Origin: Peptococcaceae bacterium
GTDB lineage: Bacteria > Bacillota > DSM-521 > Neomoorellales > Neomoorellaceae
NCBI GenBank assembly: GCA_003509545.1
Contig: DOLC01000080.1
Span: forward strand, 1-12,308
DNA: 12,308 nucleotides
Direction of reading: 5' to 3'
Part shown: positions 1 through 6,743 of the stretch, piece after piece
Layout of the letters: each line of letters begins with the position of its first letter
Position numbering within the stretch: position 1 is the stretch's first letter
Made by a program: the position numbers and the translations under genes
The notes under the pieces: generated by a model
Databases searched by the model: none
The model's input: the letters and a program-made list of their open reading frames with translations, nothing else
What the model was told of the DNA's origin: nothing

Positions 1-35
1 TAGCGCTCAATCCCCGAACTATCCCCCTTCACGCC

Positions 36-325
36 TATTCTGCCCCGAAAATAGCTTCTCTCCGGGCCGGCATTGTTTTCGCTCGCTAAGTGGTCCTCGC
101 GGCCCAGCCTACGGCTCAGCCTCGGGCTCGGGCGGGGTTCCCGGCCTATTCATCATCCTTGCTTCAGAGGCCAGCCTCGGACTTCCTGTCCTCGGCCCCG
201 CCCTCCCTCCTCGGCTTCGCCAAGGCTGCTCAACCGCTCGGACCCAACGCTCGCGAGGGTGAAATGCCAGCCCGTTGTTTTCATCCTTCTGATGGTGCCG
301 CGTTAGCGGCATGGGTGTCTTACCG
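36..325. repeat. Palindromic intergenic repeat, copy 1 (split by an insert)
   Basis: This gene-free stretch directly follows the fliT stop codon. Its two ends match the uninterrupted copy between mcp and cheW: 43-83 against 10058-10098 (37 of 41 bases), and 264-300 against 10102-10138 (36 of 37). Between these blocks copy 1 holds 180 bp where the other copy has 3 bp. On the minus strand the inner arms GGGCTGGCAT (264-273) and ATGCCGGCCC (64-73) can pair with one G-U wobble. A further small hairpin, GCCGC-TAAC-GCGGC, lies just after the fliT stop. I see no coding sequence, no oligo-U terminator and no promoter I would defend in 1-319. The function is unknown. It may be a non-autonomous mobile repeat or a structured RNA. 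Confidence 0.75.
80..254. repeat. G+C-rich dispersed repeat nested in palindromic repeat copy 1
   Basis: This is most of the 180-bp segment that interrupts the palindromic repeat. It begins and ends with the same 7-mer, CGCTCGC (80-86 and 248-254), which could be a target duplication or terminal repeat. Bases 115-145 match 7188-7218, upstream of flgM, at 27 of 31 positions in the same orientation. Bases 108-127 match 8664-8683, inside cheA, at 17 of 20. Short frames cross it, but none has a credible start site or recognisable protein. Its exact ends are uncertain. Confidence 0.6.
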
Positions 326-748
326 GGTCTTATCCAGGAAGGCCCCCTGTACGGGGCCGGATGGGTCGCCGTAAGCGGCGATTAGTGTTCTGGCCTGCCG
401 CACCTGGGCCAGTTTGTTCCTAACTTGATTCCTGAGACCTTCGGCCAGCTCTAAAGAAGCTCTCTCCATCTCACGCGCCCGTTCCACCAAGGCCCTTATT
501 TCCCCTTCCAGGGCTTCCAGATCCCCCGGGTAGAAGTCTTCCTCCAAGGCCGCAGCCTCCCGCCTGTATTCCCACCTTGTCTCCAGTTCGGCCAGCTCTT
601 CTATGGCCCGGTCCTTGCGGTCCAGAACAGGCCCCAGTTCCTCAAGAAGGCCGAGGGTCAACACGCGGTGTTGCTCGGCCACCAGATCGAGGTAGCCCTG
701 CCACAAGATTTTTCTTTCTTCCCCCAGCCTGCGCAGCTCGCTTTTCAC
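320..748 (-). CDS. fliT: FliT-like flagellar export chaperone
   Basis: Predicted cytoplasmic protein of 142 residues, almost entirely charged alpha helix with heptad-like Leu/Glu/Arg spacing. The C-terminus carries the pattern AAYG...GAFLDKTR, which resembles the conserved end of Gram-positive FliT/FlgN-type chaperones. Proteins of this family bind the C-terminal helices of late export substrates; FliT typically escorts the cap protein FliD. The gene follows fliD by 65 bp on the same strand, which favours FliT over FlgN, and a separate flgN lies upstream. The start is GTG at 748, preceded by GGGGAGAAG about 4 bases away. Sequence conservation in this family is low, so the name rests on size, helical character, C-terminal motif and position. 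No fliS lies between it and fliD, although that order is common elsewhere. Confidence 0.65.
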   Translation of the reverse strand: MKSELRRLGEERKILWQGYLDLVAEQHRVLTLGLLEELGPVLDRKDRAIEELAELETRWEYRREAAALEEDFYPGDLEALEGEIRALVERAREMERASLELAEGLRNQVRNKLAQVRQARTLIAAYGDPSGPVQGAFLDKTR

Positions 749-813
749 GGGCTTCTCCCCTGCCGGTGCATATTCATTAAAGGCCCTTCACCCGGGTGCA
801 GGCCCGCTGCGGC

Positions 814-2418
814 CTACCGGGCGCCAGGCATAAAGTGCTGGGCCAGCCACATGCTCTGCATATTCATGCGGTTGATGGCCGTCTCCAGGGCGGTAAACTG
901 CCTCCAATAGCGGTCCTCCAACCGGGCCAGCCTCTCTTCGTAGTCGCCCAGGCGCCGGTCGTATTCCCGGAGGAGCCGGCCGATGTAGCTGTTGTCCACC
1001 AGGGCCCCCGCCCTGCCGGCCTGGGCGGTAATGCGCTGGATGCCGTTATTGATCGCTTCATAGAGACGTACGGCGATGCCCCGCTCGGCAGGGGGCAGGT
1101 CACTACCGTCCTCGTCTTTGCTTCTGGTAAAGAGGGCCATCACCGCCTCGGGATTAGACTGTAAAGCCTCCCGTAGCCGATTTTCATCTAAATAGAGCTT
1201 GCCGTTCTCCGTGTAGGGGCCGGTAGTTATGCCTATGACGCTCAAGCTGTTGGCCGTTATGGTCTTACTCTGGCCCCCTACCGTCACCGTAACCTTATCG
1301 GTTAAACCTCCCACTACACTGGCCAGGACCTGGCGCATGGCATCCAATATACTTCTAAGGAGAGGATCGTTTTTCAAAATCCCGCTCCTGGCCTTGGCCT
1401 GCCACTGGTCGATCTGCTTTTCCGTGAGCTTGCCCTTCTCTATCTCGGTCTCCGTGAGGGGCCGGTAGTCGGGATAGCGGGCCTCGTTGAGCTTGGCGTT
1501 AATAAGGCCTATAACCTCGTTATATTTATCCACGAAGTCCTTGACGGCCTTCACCACGGCATCCACATCGTGGGCTACGGTGACCGCGGTGGCCGTTCCT
1601 TCGAGGCCCCCGGGGGTGACTCCGGTGAAGCGGAAGGTGACCCCGTTGACGGTGTAAGAATTGGTATGGCTGGTAAGCTCCAACCCGTTTAGGCTGAACT
1701 CGGCATCGGTCCCGCCTTGCTCATTGGCTTCATTAAGGAATAAGACCTCCGTCAAAAAAGCGCCGTCGATCTGTATTTCGGCGCCGCCTGCCTGTGCGCT
1801 GCCCGGATTGCGGTCGCCGGTGTAAGTAGTAGCAATGGCCACCTTGTCGGCCACCGGGTCGTAGAACATGGTGACTCCGGCTTCCTTGGTGGCGTTGACT
1901 TTGGCGATAACGGTATTCAGGCTGTCCGTAGCGGCGTTGAAGGTGAACTCTACCCCGTTGATGCGGAAGGAGAAATTATTATTTTCATCGCGCTCGAACT
2001 GGCCGGCCAACTTATCTAACTGGGACAAGAGGTTCGCTGAGGGATCTATCTTTTCTTCCGGCGACGCCGAAATACTTTGCGTACTCACATTAGTAGCCGC
2101 CGTGGCCAGGCTTTTTACCTTAACCTGGTATACGGTGGGCACTGCGCTGCCGGCGGCCGTAGCGGTGACGATGCTCGCATCGGCCGACACGGCCGTCTTG
2201 GCCAGAAAGGTTCCCTGGAGGCGCAGGTTGAAGACGACATCGCGCAGGGCCAGGAGACTCGAATTCACTGTGCGATATTCCTCCTGCCGCCACTGCCAGA
2301 TCTCCCTGTCCTGCTTTATCCTGTCCAGGCGCAGGCGCTGGGCCTTCATGAGGTCGGATATGATCTGGCCTATGTCCAGGCCGGAAGCAAGGCCTCCCAC
2401 GCGATTTACCATTGCCAT
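814..2418 (-). CDS. fliD: FliD, flagellar filament cap protein (HAP2)
   Basis: FliD caps the growing filament outside the cell and helps flagellin subunits fold into place. The 534-residue product has the family N-terminus, VNRVGGLASGLDIGQIISDL, followed by a coiled-coil entry segment. Variable beta-rich domains occupy the middle. The C-terminal FliD_C region runs from about VKDFVDKYNEVIGLINAKL and includes SVIGITTG and LYLDENRLREAL. The last helix, YWRQFTALETAINRMNMQS, is also typical. I start at ATG 2418 because AGGTGG lies six bases before it. The open frame extends upstream to a TTG at 2439 with two other in-frame ATGs, which the ribosome-binding site does not favour. A sigma-D-type promoter lies about 50 bp upstream, so fliD can be transcribed apart from the flgM unit. 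Length is within the usual FliD range. Confidence 0.95.
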   Translation of the reverse strand: MAMVNRVGGLASGLDIGQIISDLMKAQRLRLDRIKQDREIWQWRQEEYRTVNSSLLALRDVVFNLRLQGTFLAKTAVSADASIVTATAAGSAVPTVYQVKVKSLATAATNVSTQSISASPEEKIDPSANLLSQLDKLAGQFERDENNNFSFRINGVEFTFNAATDSLNTVIAKVNATKEAGVTMFYDPVADKVAIATTYTGDRNPGSAQAGGAEIQIDGAFLTEVLFLNEANEQGGTDAEFSLNGLELTSHTNSYTVNGVTFRFTGVTPGGLEGTATAVTVAHDVDAVVKAVKDFVDKYNEVIGLINAKLNEARYPDYRPLTETEIEKGKLTEKQIDQWQAKARSGILKNDPLLRSILDAMRQVLASVVGGLTDKVTVTVGGQSKTITANSLSVIGITTGPYTENGKLYLDENRLREALQSNPEAVMALFTRSKDEDGSDLPPAERGIAVRLYEAINNGIQRITAQAGRAGALVDNSYIGRLLREYDRRLGDYEERLARLEDRYWRQFTALETAINRMNMQSMWLAQHFMPGAR

Positions 2419-2473
2419 CTTTAGCCACCTCATTGGCAACAGATAAAACTTCGTGCAAACCCTTCGTTGTCAT

Positions 2474-2500
2474 ATATCGGCTCCCGTGGGCGACTACTTA
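2474..2500 (-). promoter_or_regulatory. Sigma-D/sigma-28 promoter for fliD-fliT
   Basis: Reading the minus strand, TAAG (2497-2500) is followed after exactly 15 bases by GCCGATAT (2474-2481). The Bacillus sigma-D consensus is TAAA-N15-GCCGATAT, so the -10 element is perfect and the -35 differs at one base. It sits about 55 bp before the fliD start, in the csrA-fliD gap. Transcription would begin near 2467. Late-class control of the cap gene by the sigma factor that FlgM inhibits is what the family predicts. Confidence 0.85.
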
Positions 2501-2592
2501 ACAACTGGAATTTCTCATTTCTTGCCGGATTTTTTAACCATGAACTGTACCCCAAGCATCCCGCCTATACCCTCATAGCAGGGGAGGTCTGC

Positions 2593-2859
2593 TCAAGACG
2601 TCGCGTCCCGGCCGCCGCTGCCCGGTGTCCGGCCCTGCCCGCCGGTAAAGAATTTTAAGCCCTCTATGGCCGGGCGCGAGGCCAAGGCGGCCCGGTTCTC
2701 CTCCTCGAGGGCCCGGTAGATTTCCTCCCGGAATACGGGCACCTGGGCCGGGGCCTCGACCCCCAGGCGCACGTATTCGCCGCTGACCTCCACCACCACT
2801 ACCCGGATGCCACTCCCGATAACCAACCCTTGTCCCTTTTTCCGGGTGAGTACCAGCAC
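2593..2859 (-). CDS. csrA: CsrA, RNA-binding post-transcriptional regulator
   Basis: Small cytoplasmic RNA-binding protein that dimerises and blocks ribosome binding at GGA-containing leaders; in Bacillus it represses flagellin (hag) translation. The 88-residue product begins MLVLTRKKGQ, keeps the strand VRLGVEAPAQVPVFREEIY and has Arg6 and Arg44, the positions used for RNA contact in this family. Start is GTG at 2859, abutting the TAG stop of fliW (2860-2862), so translation is probably coupled. A GGGGGAGGG run inside the end of fliW serves as ribosome-binding site. After about residue 70 the tail is Gly/Arg-rich (TGGQGRTPGSGGRDATS) and longer than in many CsrA proteins. FliW immediately upstream is the protein antagonist of CsrA. 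The target flagellin gene is not in this window. Confidence 0.95.
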   Translation of the reverse strand: MLVLTRKKGQGLVIGSGIRVVVVEVSGEYVRLGVEAPAQVPVFREEIYRALEEENRAALASRPAIEGLKFFTGGQGRTPGSGGRDATS

Positions 2860-3312
2860 CTAGCAGCCCTCCCCCTTCTCGGCCGGGCTCTCACCCTTCG
2901 GGCATGAAGTTTCCAGGCCTAAGGGGAGGGGATGGCGCAGGCCGTAGCGGGAGTCGGCCAGTACCACTTGGCGGGCCTCACCGGTGGCCACGTTGACCAC
3001 CACCGGGGCCAACAGGTTCACCGTAGCCGACTTCGGTCCCCGGGGAGCATTTACGATGCAAAACACGGCCACCTCTTCGATGGACGACAGGCCCAGGGCC
3101 TCCGCCTCCTCCTGGGGCAGGTCGAATTCGTAATCCGGAAAAAAGAAAAAGGGATTTACCAAGATGAACCCCACATTTTCGTCCTGGAGGGACCGCAATA
3201 AATAAAAGGGCGAGTCCGGTGCCAGTGCAAGGAGCTCAAACCTCGTGAGCTCCGGCGGTAGGCCCGGGAGTGAGGAGGGAAATGAAAGGGCTCTTTCCTG
3301 TCTCTCAGTCAA
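2860..3312 (-). CDS. fliW: FliW, flagellar assembly factor and CsrA antagonist
   Basis: FliW binds either flagellin or CsrA. When flagellin is exported, freed FliW sequesters CsrA and relieves repression of flagellin translation. The product, about 150 residues, has the family core: LSFPSSLPGLP, then FILVNPFFFFPDYEFDLP, then SATVNLLAPVVVN and QVVLADSRYGLRHPL. The reported start is TTG at 3312, preceded by AAGGTAGGG about seven bases away. From this start the first beta strand usual in FliW is missing. The same frame remains open upstream without ATG, GTG or TTG and encodes IKVGIPL just before the TTG, which resembles that strand. An ATT codon at 3330-3328, overlapping the stop of the preceding small frame, is a possible alternative start. 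The stop abuts csrA. Identity is secure; the N-terminus is not. Confidence 0.92.
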   Translation of the reverse strand: MTERQERALSFPSSLPGLPPELTRFELLALAPDSPFYLLRSLQDENVGFILVNPFFFFPDYEFDLPQEEAEALGLSSIEEVAVFCIVNAPRGPKSATVNLLAPVVVNVATGEARQVVLADSRYGLRHPLPLGLETSCPKGESPAEKGEGC

Positions 3313-3325
3313 AGGGATCCCTACC

Positions 3326-3457
3326 TTAATCGACCCGGCTATAGGGCTCGTACACCACCGTTCGCCGAAACTCCGCCAGAGTAGATGGCGACGACCTCAG
3401 ATCCCGCCCTGGGCCGGGCACTACAGTACTTAAGAGCTCATCCGACTGCCGCTTCAC
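3326..3457 (-). CDS. Small hypothetical protein (43 aa) between flgL and fliW
   Basis: An open frame with start GTG (3457) and stop TAA (3326-3328), ending 13 bp before the fliW TTG. It reads MKRQSDELL... and ends EFRRTVVYEPYSRVD. I do not recognise it. Third codon positions look G/C-biased like the neighbouring genes, which mildly supports coding. The GTG has no good ribosome-binding site of its own, but its bases overlap the TGA stop of a 10-codon frame (GTGA, 3457-3454) that has an excellent one. It could be translated by coupling, it could be the main part of a gene split by a one-base frameshift, or it could be non-coding. In related genomes a DUF6470-type gene often sits in this position, but I see no clear resemblance to it. 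Confidence 0.4.
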   Translation of the reverse strand: MKRQSDELLSTVVPGPGRDLRSSPSTLAEFRRTVVYEPYSRVD

Positions 3458-3486
3458 CGGCAGATATAAGGCTGGCCGAAAACCAA
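3454..3486 (-). CDS. Possible 10-codon leader frame with strong ribosome-binding site
   Basis: GGAGGTGA (3498-3491) is the cleanest Shine-Dalgarno sequence in the flgL-fliW gap and lies at ideal distance from a TTG at 3486. That frame reads MVFGQPYICR and stops at TGA (3456-3454), overlapping the GTG of the 43-residue frame. It may be a coupling leader, or the true N-terminus of that protein if one base is missing or the ribosome shifts frame. Evidence is limited to the site geometry. Confidence 0.3.
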   Translation of the reverse strand: MVFGQPYICR

Positions 3487-3621
3487 GCCCTCACCTCCGG
3501 CGGCGCTATTTCAGCTTTTTCCGGTATTGGAAGCTGGGGGTATACCGCTCCAAAATGCCCCGGGATAACAGATGGCCACGTAGTAGCACTCATCCATAAC
3601 ACCGCAGTAAGGGGCCGCGTT

Positions 3622-4536
3622 CTAGCGCAGGTAGTGCACCAGGCTGGGCTGCAGCACCATGGCCGCAGTGGCCAGGGCGGCCTGGTAGACGTTCTCCGCA
3701 TTCTTGTAATACATGACCGTTTCGGCCAGGTCGATGTCCTCCAGTTTGGACATGGTCTCCGTAAGGCCGATCTTGGCCACAAAGAGCCGCTCCTGGGCCA
3801 TTTCTAAGCGCTTGCTCTTGGCCCCCAGGGTGGCCCTGATGTTTAAGAGATGGTCGATGGCCTGGTCGAACTCGCCGATGGTATTACCCACCTCGGAGTG
3901 TTCACTCTTCTCTAGATGGTCTTTCAAGTCAAAGAGAAGTTCAAAAATGCTTTGCGACCCGTTTACGGCCTCCATAAAGATCTTTTGCCCGTTCTCATTA
4001 ACGGTAATGGTTACCCCCTGGGCCACTTCCCAGTCCAGGGAGCCGGTGTTCCCGTTATAGGAAACCAAGTCTTTTCCGGAAACCGGGTCTTTTTCACGCT
4101 TGAAGGGGGCGGAAGTAGTTGTAGTGCCGCCGAAGAGGAATCTTCCGCCATAAGAAGTATTGGCCGTCTGGATCAGCTCGTCGATGAGCTGGTCCACTTC
4201 GGCAGCCAGAGCCTTCAAGGAAGCTTCCGGCATGGTGCCATTAGCTCCATAGACGGCCAGCTCCCGGGCCCGCTGCAAAGTAGCCGTCGCCATGTTGAGG
4301 GCACTTTCGGAGGCGTCCAGCCACCCCCGGGCGTCGGCCATGTTCTTATCGTACTGGTCCTGTTGGGCCAGGGCCGTCTTGAAAGAAAGGACCCGGGCCA
4401 CCACAATGGGGTCGTCGGAAGGCCGGGTCACCCTCTTGCCCGAAGACATCTGTTTCTGCACCTTGCCCATGTTCTGGAGGTTATTGTTTATGTTGGTGAG
4501 GACGTTGGTGATGAGCATGCGGTTGGTAACCCGCAT
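3622..4536 (-). CDS. flgL: FlgL, hook-filament junction protein (HAP3)
   Basis: FlgL forms the second ring of the junction between hook and filament and is exported through the flagellar secretion system. The 304-residue product begins MRVTNRMLITNVLTNINNNL and has the flagellin-like D0/D1 signature MSSGKRVTRPSDDPIVVAR. A short variable centre includes GGRFLFGGT. The conserved C-terminal helix ends ...YQAALATAAMVLQPSLVHYL. I start at ATG 4536, with GGGAGGGGAG four bases upstream; an open frame to 4560 adds eight residues with no better site. It follows flgK by 29 bp, as in most flgM-flgN-flgK-flgL clusters. Length is normal for Gram-positive FlgL. Confidence 0.96.
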   Translation of the reverse strand: MRVTNRMLITNVLTNINNNLQNMGKVQKQMSSGKRVTRPSDDPIVVARVLSFKTALAQQDQYDKNMADARGWLDASESALNMATATLQRARELAVYGANGTMPEASLKALAAEVDQLIDELIQTANTSYGGRFLFGGTTTTSAPFKREKDPVSGKDLVSYNGNTGSLDWEVAQGVTITVNENGQKIFMEAVNGSQSIFELLFDLKDHLEKSEHSEVGNTIGEFDQAIDHLLNIRATLGAKSKRLEMAQERLFVAKIGLTETMSKLEDIDLAETVMYYKNAENVYQAALATAAMVLQPSLVHYLR

Positions 4537-4565
4537 TCTTCTCCCCTCCCGGCGCATCAAAAAGA

Positions 4566-6269
4566 TCAGTGGGCCGCCATGCGGTTGATGAGGGTGTCCA
4601 GCATTTCGTCCAGGACGGTCATGACCCTAGCGGCCGCCTGATAGCCCCGCTGGAACTGGATCATATAGGCCATTTCTTCGTCCAGGGCCACGCCGGATAT
4701 GGACTCCCGGCGGCCGAGGAGCTGGTTAACCAGGGCCTGCTGGTTGGCCACCATGCGCCCCGCCTCGTGGCCCTCCACCCCCAGCCGGGCGATGAAGTTC
4801 TTGTAGTAGTCGTCGAAGGTGGTGCCCAGATCTTCTTCTATTATCTTGTGTTGGAGCTGGGCGATTTTCAAGGCGTTGCTGCCGTCTCCCGGAAAAGCGG
4901 TGACAGTAACTTCATATGCCTTGCGCGGGGCAGAACTACTGATGGTGAACGTGATATTTTCCCCTTCGGATCCTACCGTTACTTCTTTGGTGGTTCCGTC
5001 CCACCCAATGGGGTCTCCTACAGGTTCCCAGGTCGCACCCCCATCCCTTGATTTCTCTAACTGCAGGCTGCCATTGTCAACAACAATCTGGTACTGAACG
5101 CCCGGAACGAGGCCTTTACCTACAGCGCCGGAACCGAGTTCGCTAGGAATATCAACATTGACAGTGGTGGCTGCCGCGATGAGCAGGGGGTTGTTTCTTA
5201 AATCACCGTTCACGGAAATGTTACCGGCATCTATCTCCGTTCCTGTTGCGGGTACGAAAAAAAGCCGCGACCGGGGAGGATCCTCAATCCCGAATCCTTT
5301 CTCATGAAGACCGTTGATGGCCTCGGCCAGCTCCGCGGCCAGGGTGTCCAGGTCACTGCGGTACTTACTTACCAGGTTATAAGCCTCCCCCAACCCGAGA
5401 ATCTCGCCTCCCTTAATCGTAAAGATGGTCGACTCCTCGTCGGCTGTAATTGTTAATGTAGCCTGGGCATCATTCACTTGGAGTTCCACTGTACTGTTGC
5501 TGATGTCCGGGAGGTTAACCTTGTCTACCTCCAATAACGAAGTGTCCCCGACTTTGATATTTATTGTGCCATCAGTGTTCCTTTCTACAGTGAAATCGAT
5601 GATCTTGCTCAGCCGGTCGAGGAGGAGGTCCCGCCTGTCCAGGAGGTCGTTGGGCTGGTCTCCCGACGTGACGACGTTCTTAATCTGCACGTTGAGTTCG
5701 GCGATCTGGCGGCACAAAGAAGCTACTTCCTTCACCTTCAAGTCAAGGGCCTGCTTGATGTCCCCCATGATGGTATCTAGCTGGCGGGCGCTGTGGTTAA
5801 AGGCCTCGGCCAGGGCCACGGCCGTTTCTATCACCGTCATGCGAACAGGGGAACTCTCGGCATTTTTGGCCAGCTCCTGCCAGGAGGCCCAAAACTGGCT
5901 CAAAAGGGTGCTCAGACCCGTGTCGGAAGGCTCGTTGAAAACAATTTCCACCTGTTCCAGGACATACTGAATCTGCTCCCACCGGCCTAAGGTACCGGTC
6001 TCCCGGCGGATCTGGCTGTCCAAAAATTCATCCCTTATACGCCTTATCTCCTGGACGTCCACGCCCGTGCCCACCTGCCACCCCTGGCCGCCGGGGCGGT
6101 TCATGGCAGGTACAGGATAAGCGAGGGTGGGCACCATGACCACCCGCTGGCGGGTGTACCCGTCGGTGCTGGCGTTGGCCACGTTATGGGCGGTGGTCTG
6201 CAGGGCCCTCTGGTGGACCATGAGTCCCCGCAGGGCCGTATTTATACCGAAAAAGGTTCCTCCGGACAT
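4566..6269 (-). CDS. flgK: FlgK, hook-filament junction protein (HAP1)
   Basis: FlgK is the first junction protein, exported after hook completion. The 567-residue product starts MSGGTFFGINTALRGLMVHQ and has the rod/hook-family motif TTAHNVANASTDGYTRQRV. The D1 helical region runs to about residue 225. The C-terminus, ISGVALDEEMAYMIQFQRGY followed by LDEMLDTLINRM, is diagnostic. I prefer ATG at 6269, since an in-frame GTG at 6278 sits only one base after AAGGGAT. Between LLIAAATTV and FPGDGSNALKIAQLQ, segments that are nearly adjacent in many homologues, lies a beta-rich insert of about 90 residues (roughly 369-458) containing SRDGGATWEPVGDPIGWDG. The insert is probably a surface-exposed extra domain. 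flgN ends 36 bp upstream. Confidence 0.96.
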   Translation of the reverse strand: MSGGTFFGINTALRGLMVHQRALQTTAHNVANASTDGYTRQRVVMVPTLAYPVPAMNRPGGQGWQVGTGVDVQEIRRIRDEFLDSQIRRETGTLGRWEQIQYVLEQVEIVFNEPSDTGLSTLLSQFWASWQELAKNAESSPVRMTVIETAVALAEAFNHSARQLDTIMGDIKQALDLKVKEVASLCRQIAELNVQIKNVVTSGDQPNDLLDRRDLLLDRLSKIIDFTVERNTDGTINIKVGDTSLLEVDKVNLPDISNSTVELQVNDAQATLTITADEESTIFTIKGGEILGLGEAYNLVSKYRSDLDTLAAELAEAINGLHEKGFGIEDPPRSRLFFVPATGTEIDAGNISVNGDLRNNPLLIAAATTVNVDIPSELGSGAVGKGLVPGVQYQIVVDNGSLQLEKSRDGGATWEPVGDPIGWDGTTKEVTVGSEGENITFTISSSAPRKAYEVTVTAFPGDGSNALKIAQLQHKIIEEDLGTTFDDYYKNFIARLGVEGHEAGRMVANQQALVNQLLGRRESISGVALDEEMAYMIQFQRGYQAAARVMTVLDEMLDTLINRMAAH

Positions 6270-6305
6270 GGCAGTCACATCCCTTTTTGAGGTTACAGGG
6301 CGCCT

Positions 6306-6743
6306 TTAAACGCTCTTATCGAGCACCGGCGGGCGCTCCTCCAGGTAAGGGGTCAGAAGGCCTAGTATCTTGCGGGCATAGGCCAGGGACTGGCCGATGA
6401 GCAAGGAATTGGTCGCGTTGATCTCCTGGAGCTCCGCCAGAACGAAGCGCATTTTCTCGCCCAGGGCGGCCATTTCCGGGCTTCCGCCGCCGGCCTCAAG
6501 GAGCTCCCCCAGGCCCGCCTCCGGGGAAATACCGGCGGCCGCGGCCAGCTCCCGGTGGAGGCGCTGCCGCTCCTCCTCGAGGGCCGTGATTTCCTTGATA
6601 AGCTGCTCTTTGACAACCACCATCTCTTCTATTCCCTCGAGGTTGTCCTGACGCAGGTATTCCTGTTCCTTTAAAGAGGCATCACGGAGCCGCAGCAGGA
6701 GTTCCAGCTCCCGGGTCAAAACCTCCGCCAGGGCCTCTTTCAT
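6306..6743 (-). CDS. flgN: FlgN, export chaperone for FlgK and FlgL
   Basis: FlgN keeps FlgK and FlgL soluble and delivers them to the export gate in the cytoplasm. The 145-residue product is alpha-helical: LTRELELLLRLRDASLKEQE leads into an acidic coiled coil. A C-terminal helix follows (QEINATNSLLIGQSLAYARK), a pattern typical of Gram-positive FlgN. Start is ATG 6743, whose ATGA overlaps the flgM stop, with GAGGGAG upstream, so the two genes are translationally coupled. The frame stays open further upstream through flgM, but that part lacks a start that fits. Position between flgM and its client genes flgK and flgL supports the name. Confidence 0.9.
   Translation of the reverse strand: MKEALAEVLTRELELLLRLRDASLKEQEYLRQDNLEGIEEMVVVKEQLIKEITALEEERQRLHRELAAAAGISPEAGLGELLEAGGGSPEMAALGEKMRFVLAELQEINATNSLLIGQSLAYARKILGLLTPYLEERPPVLDKSV

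Noticed and set aside
3916..4641. Long plus-strand open frame of 241 codons opposite flgL and the end of flgK
   Set aside because: It is antisense to two clear flagellar genes, has no recognisable domain, and arises from the codon bias of the G+C-rich minus-strand genes.
6270..6278. GTG start for flgK at 6278
   Set aside because: The ribosome-binding site would be only one base away; ATG at 6269 gives normal spacing and the family N-terminus.
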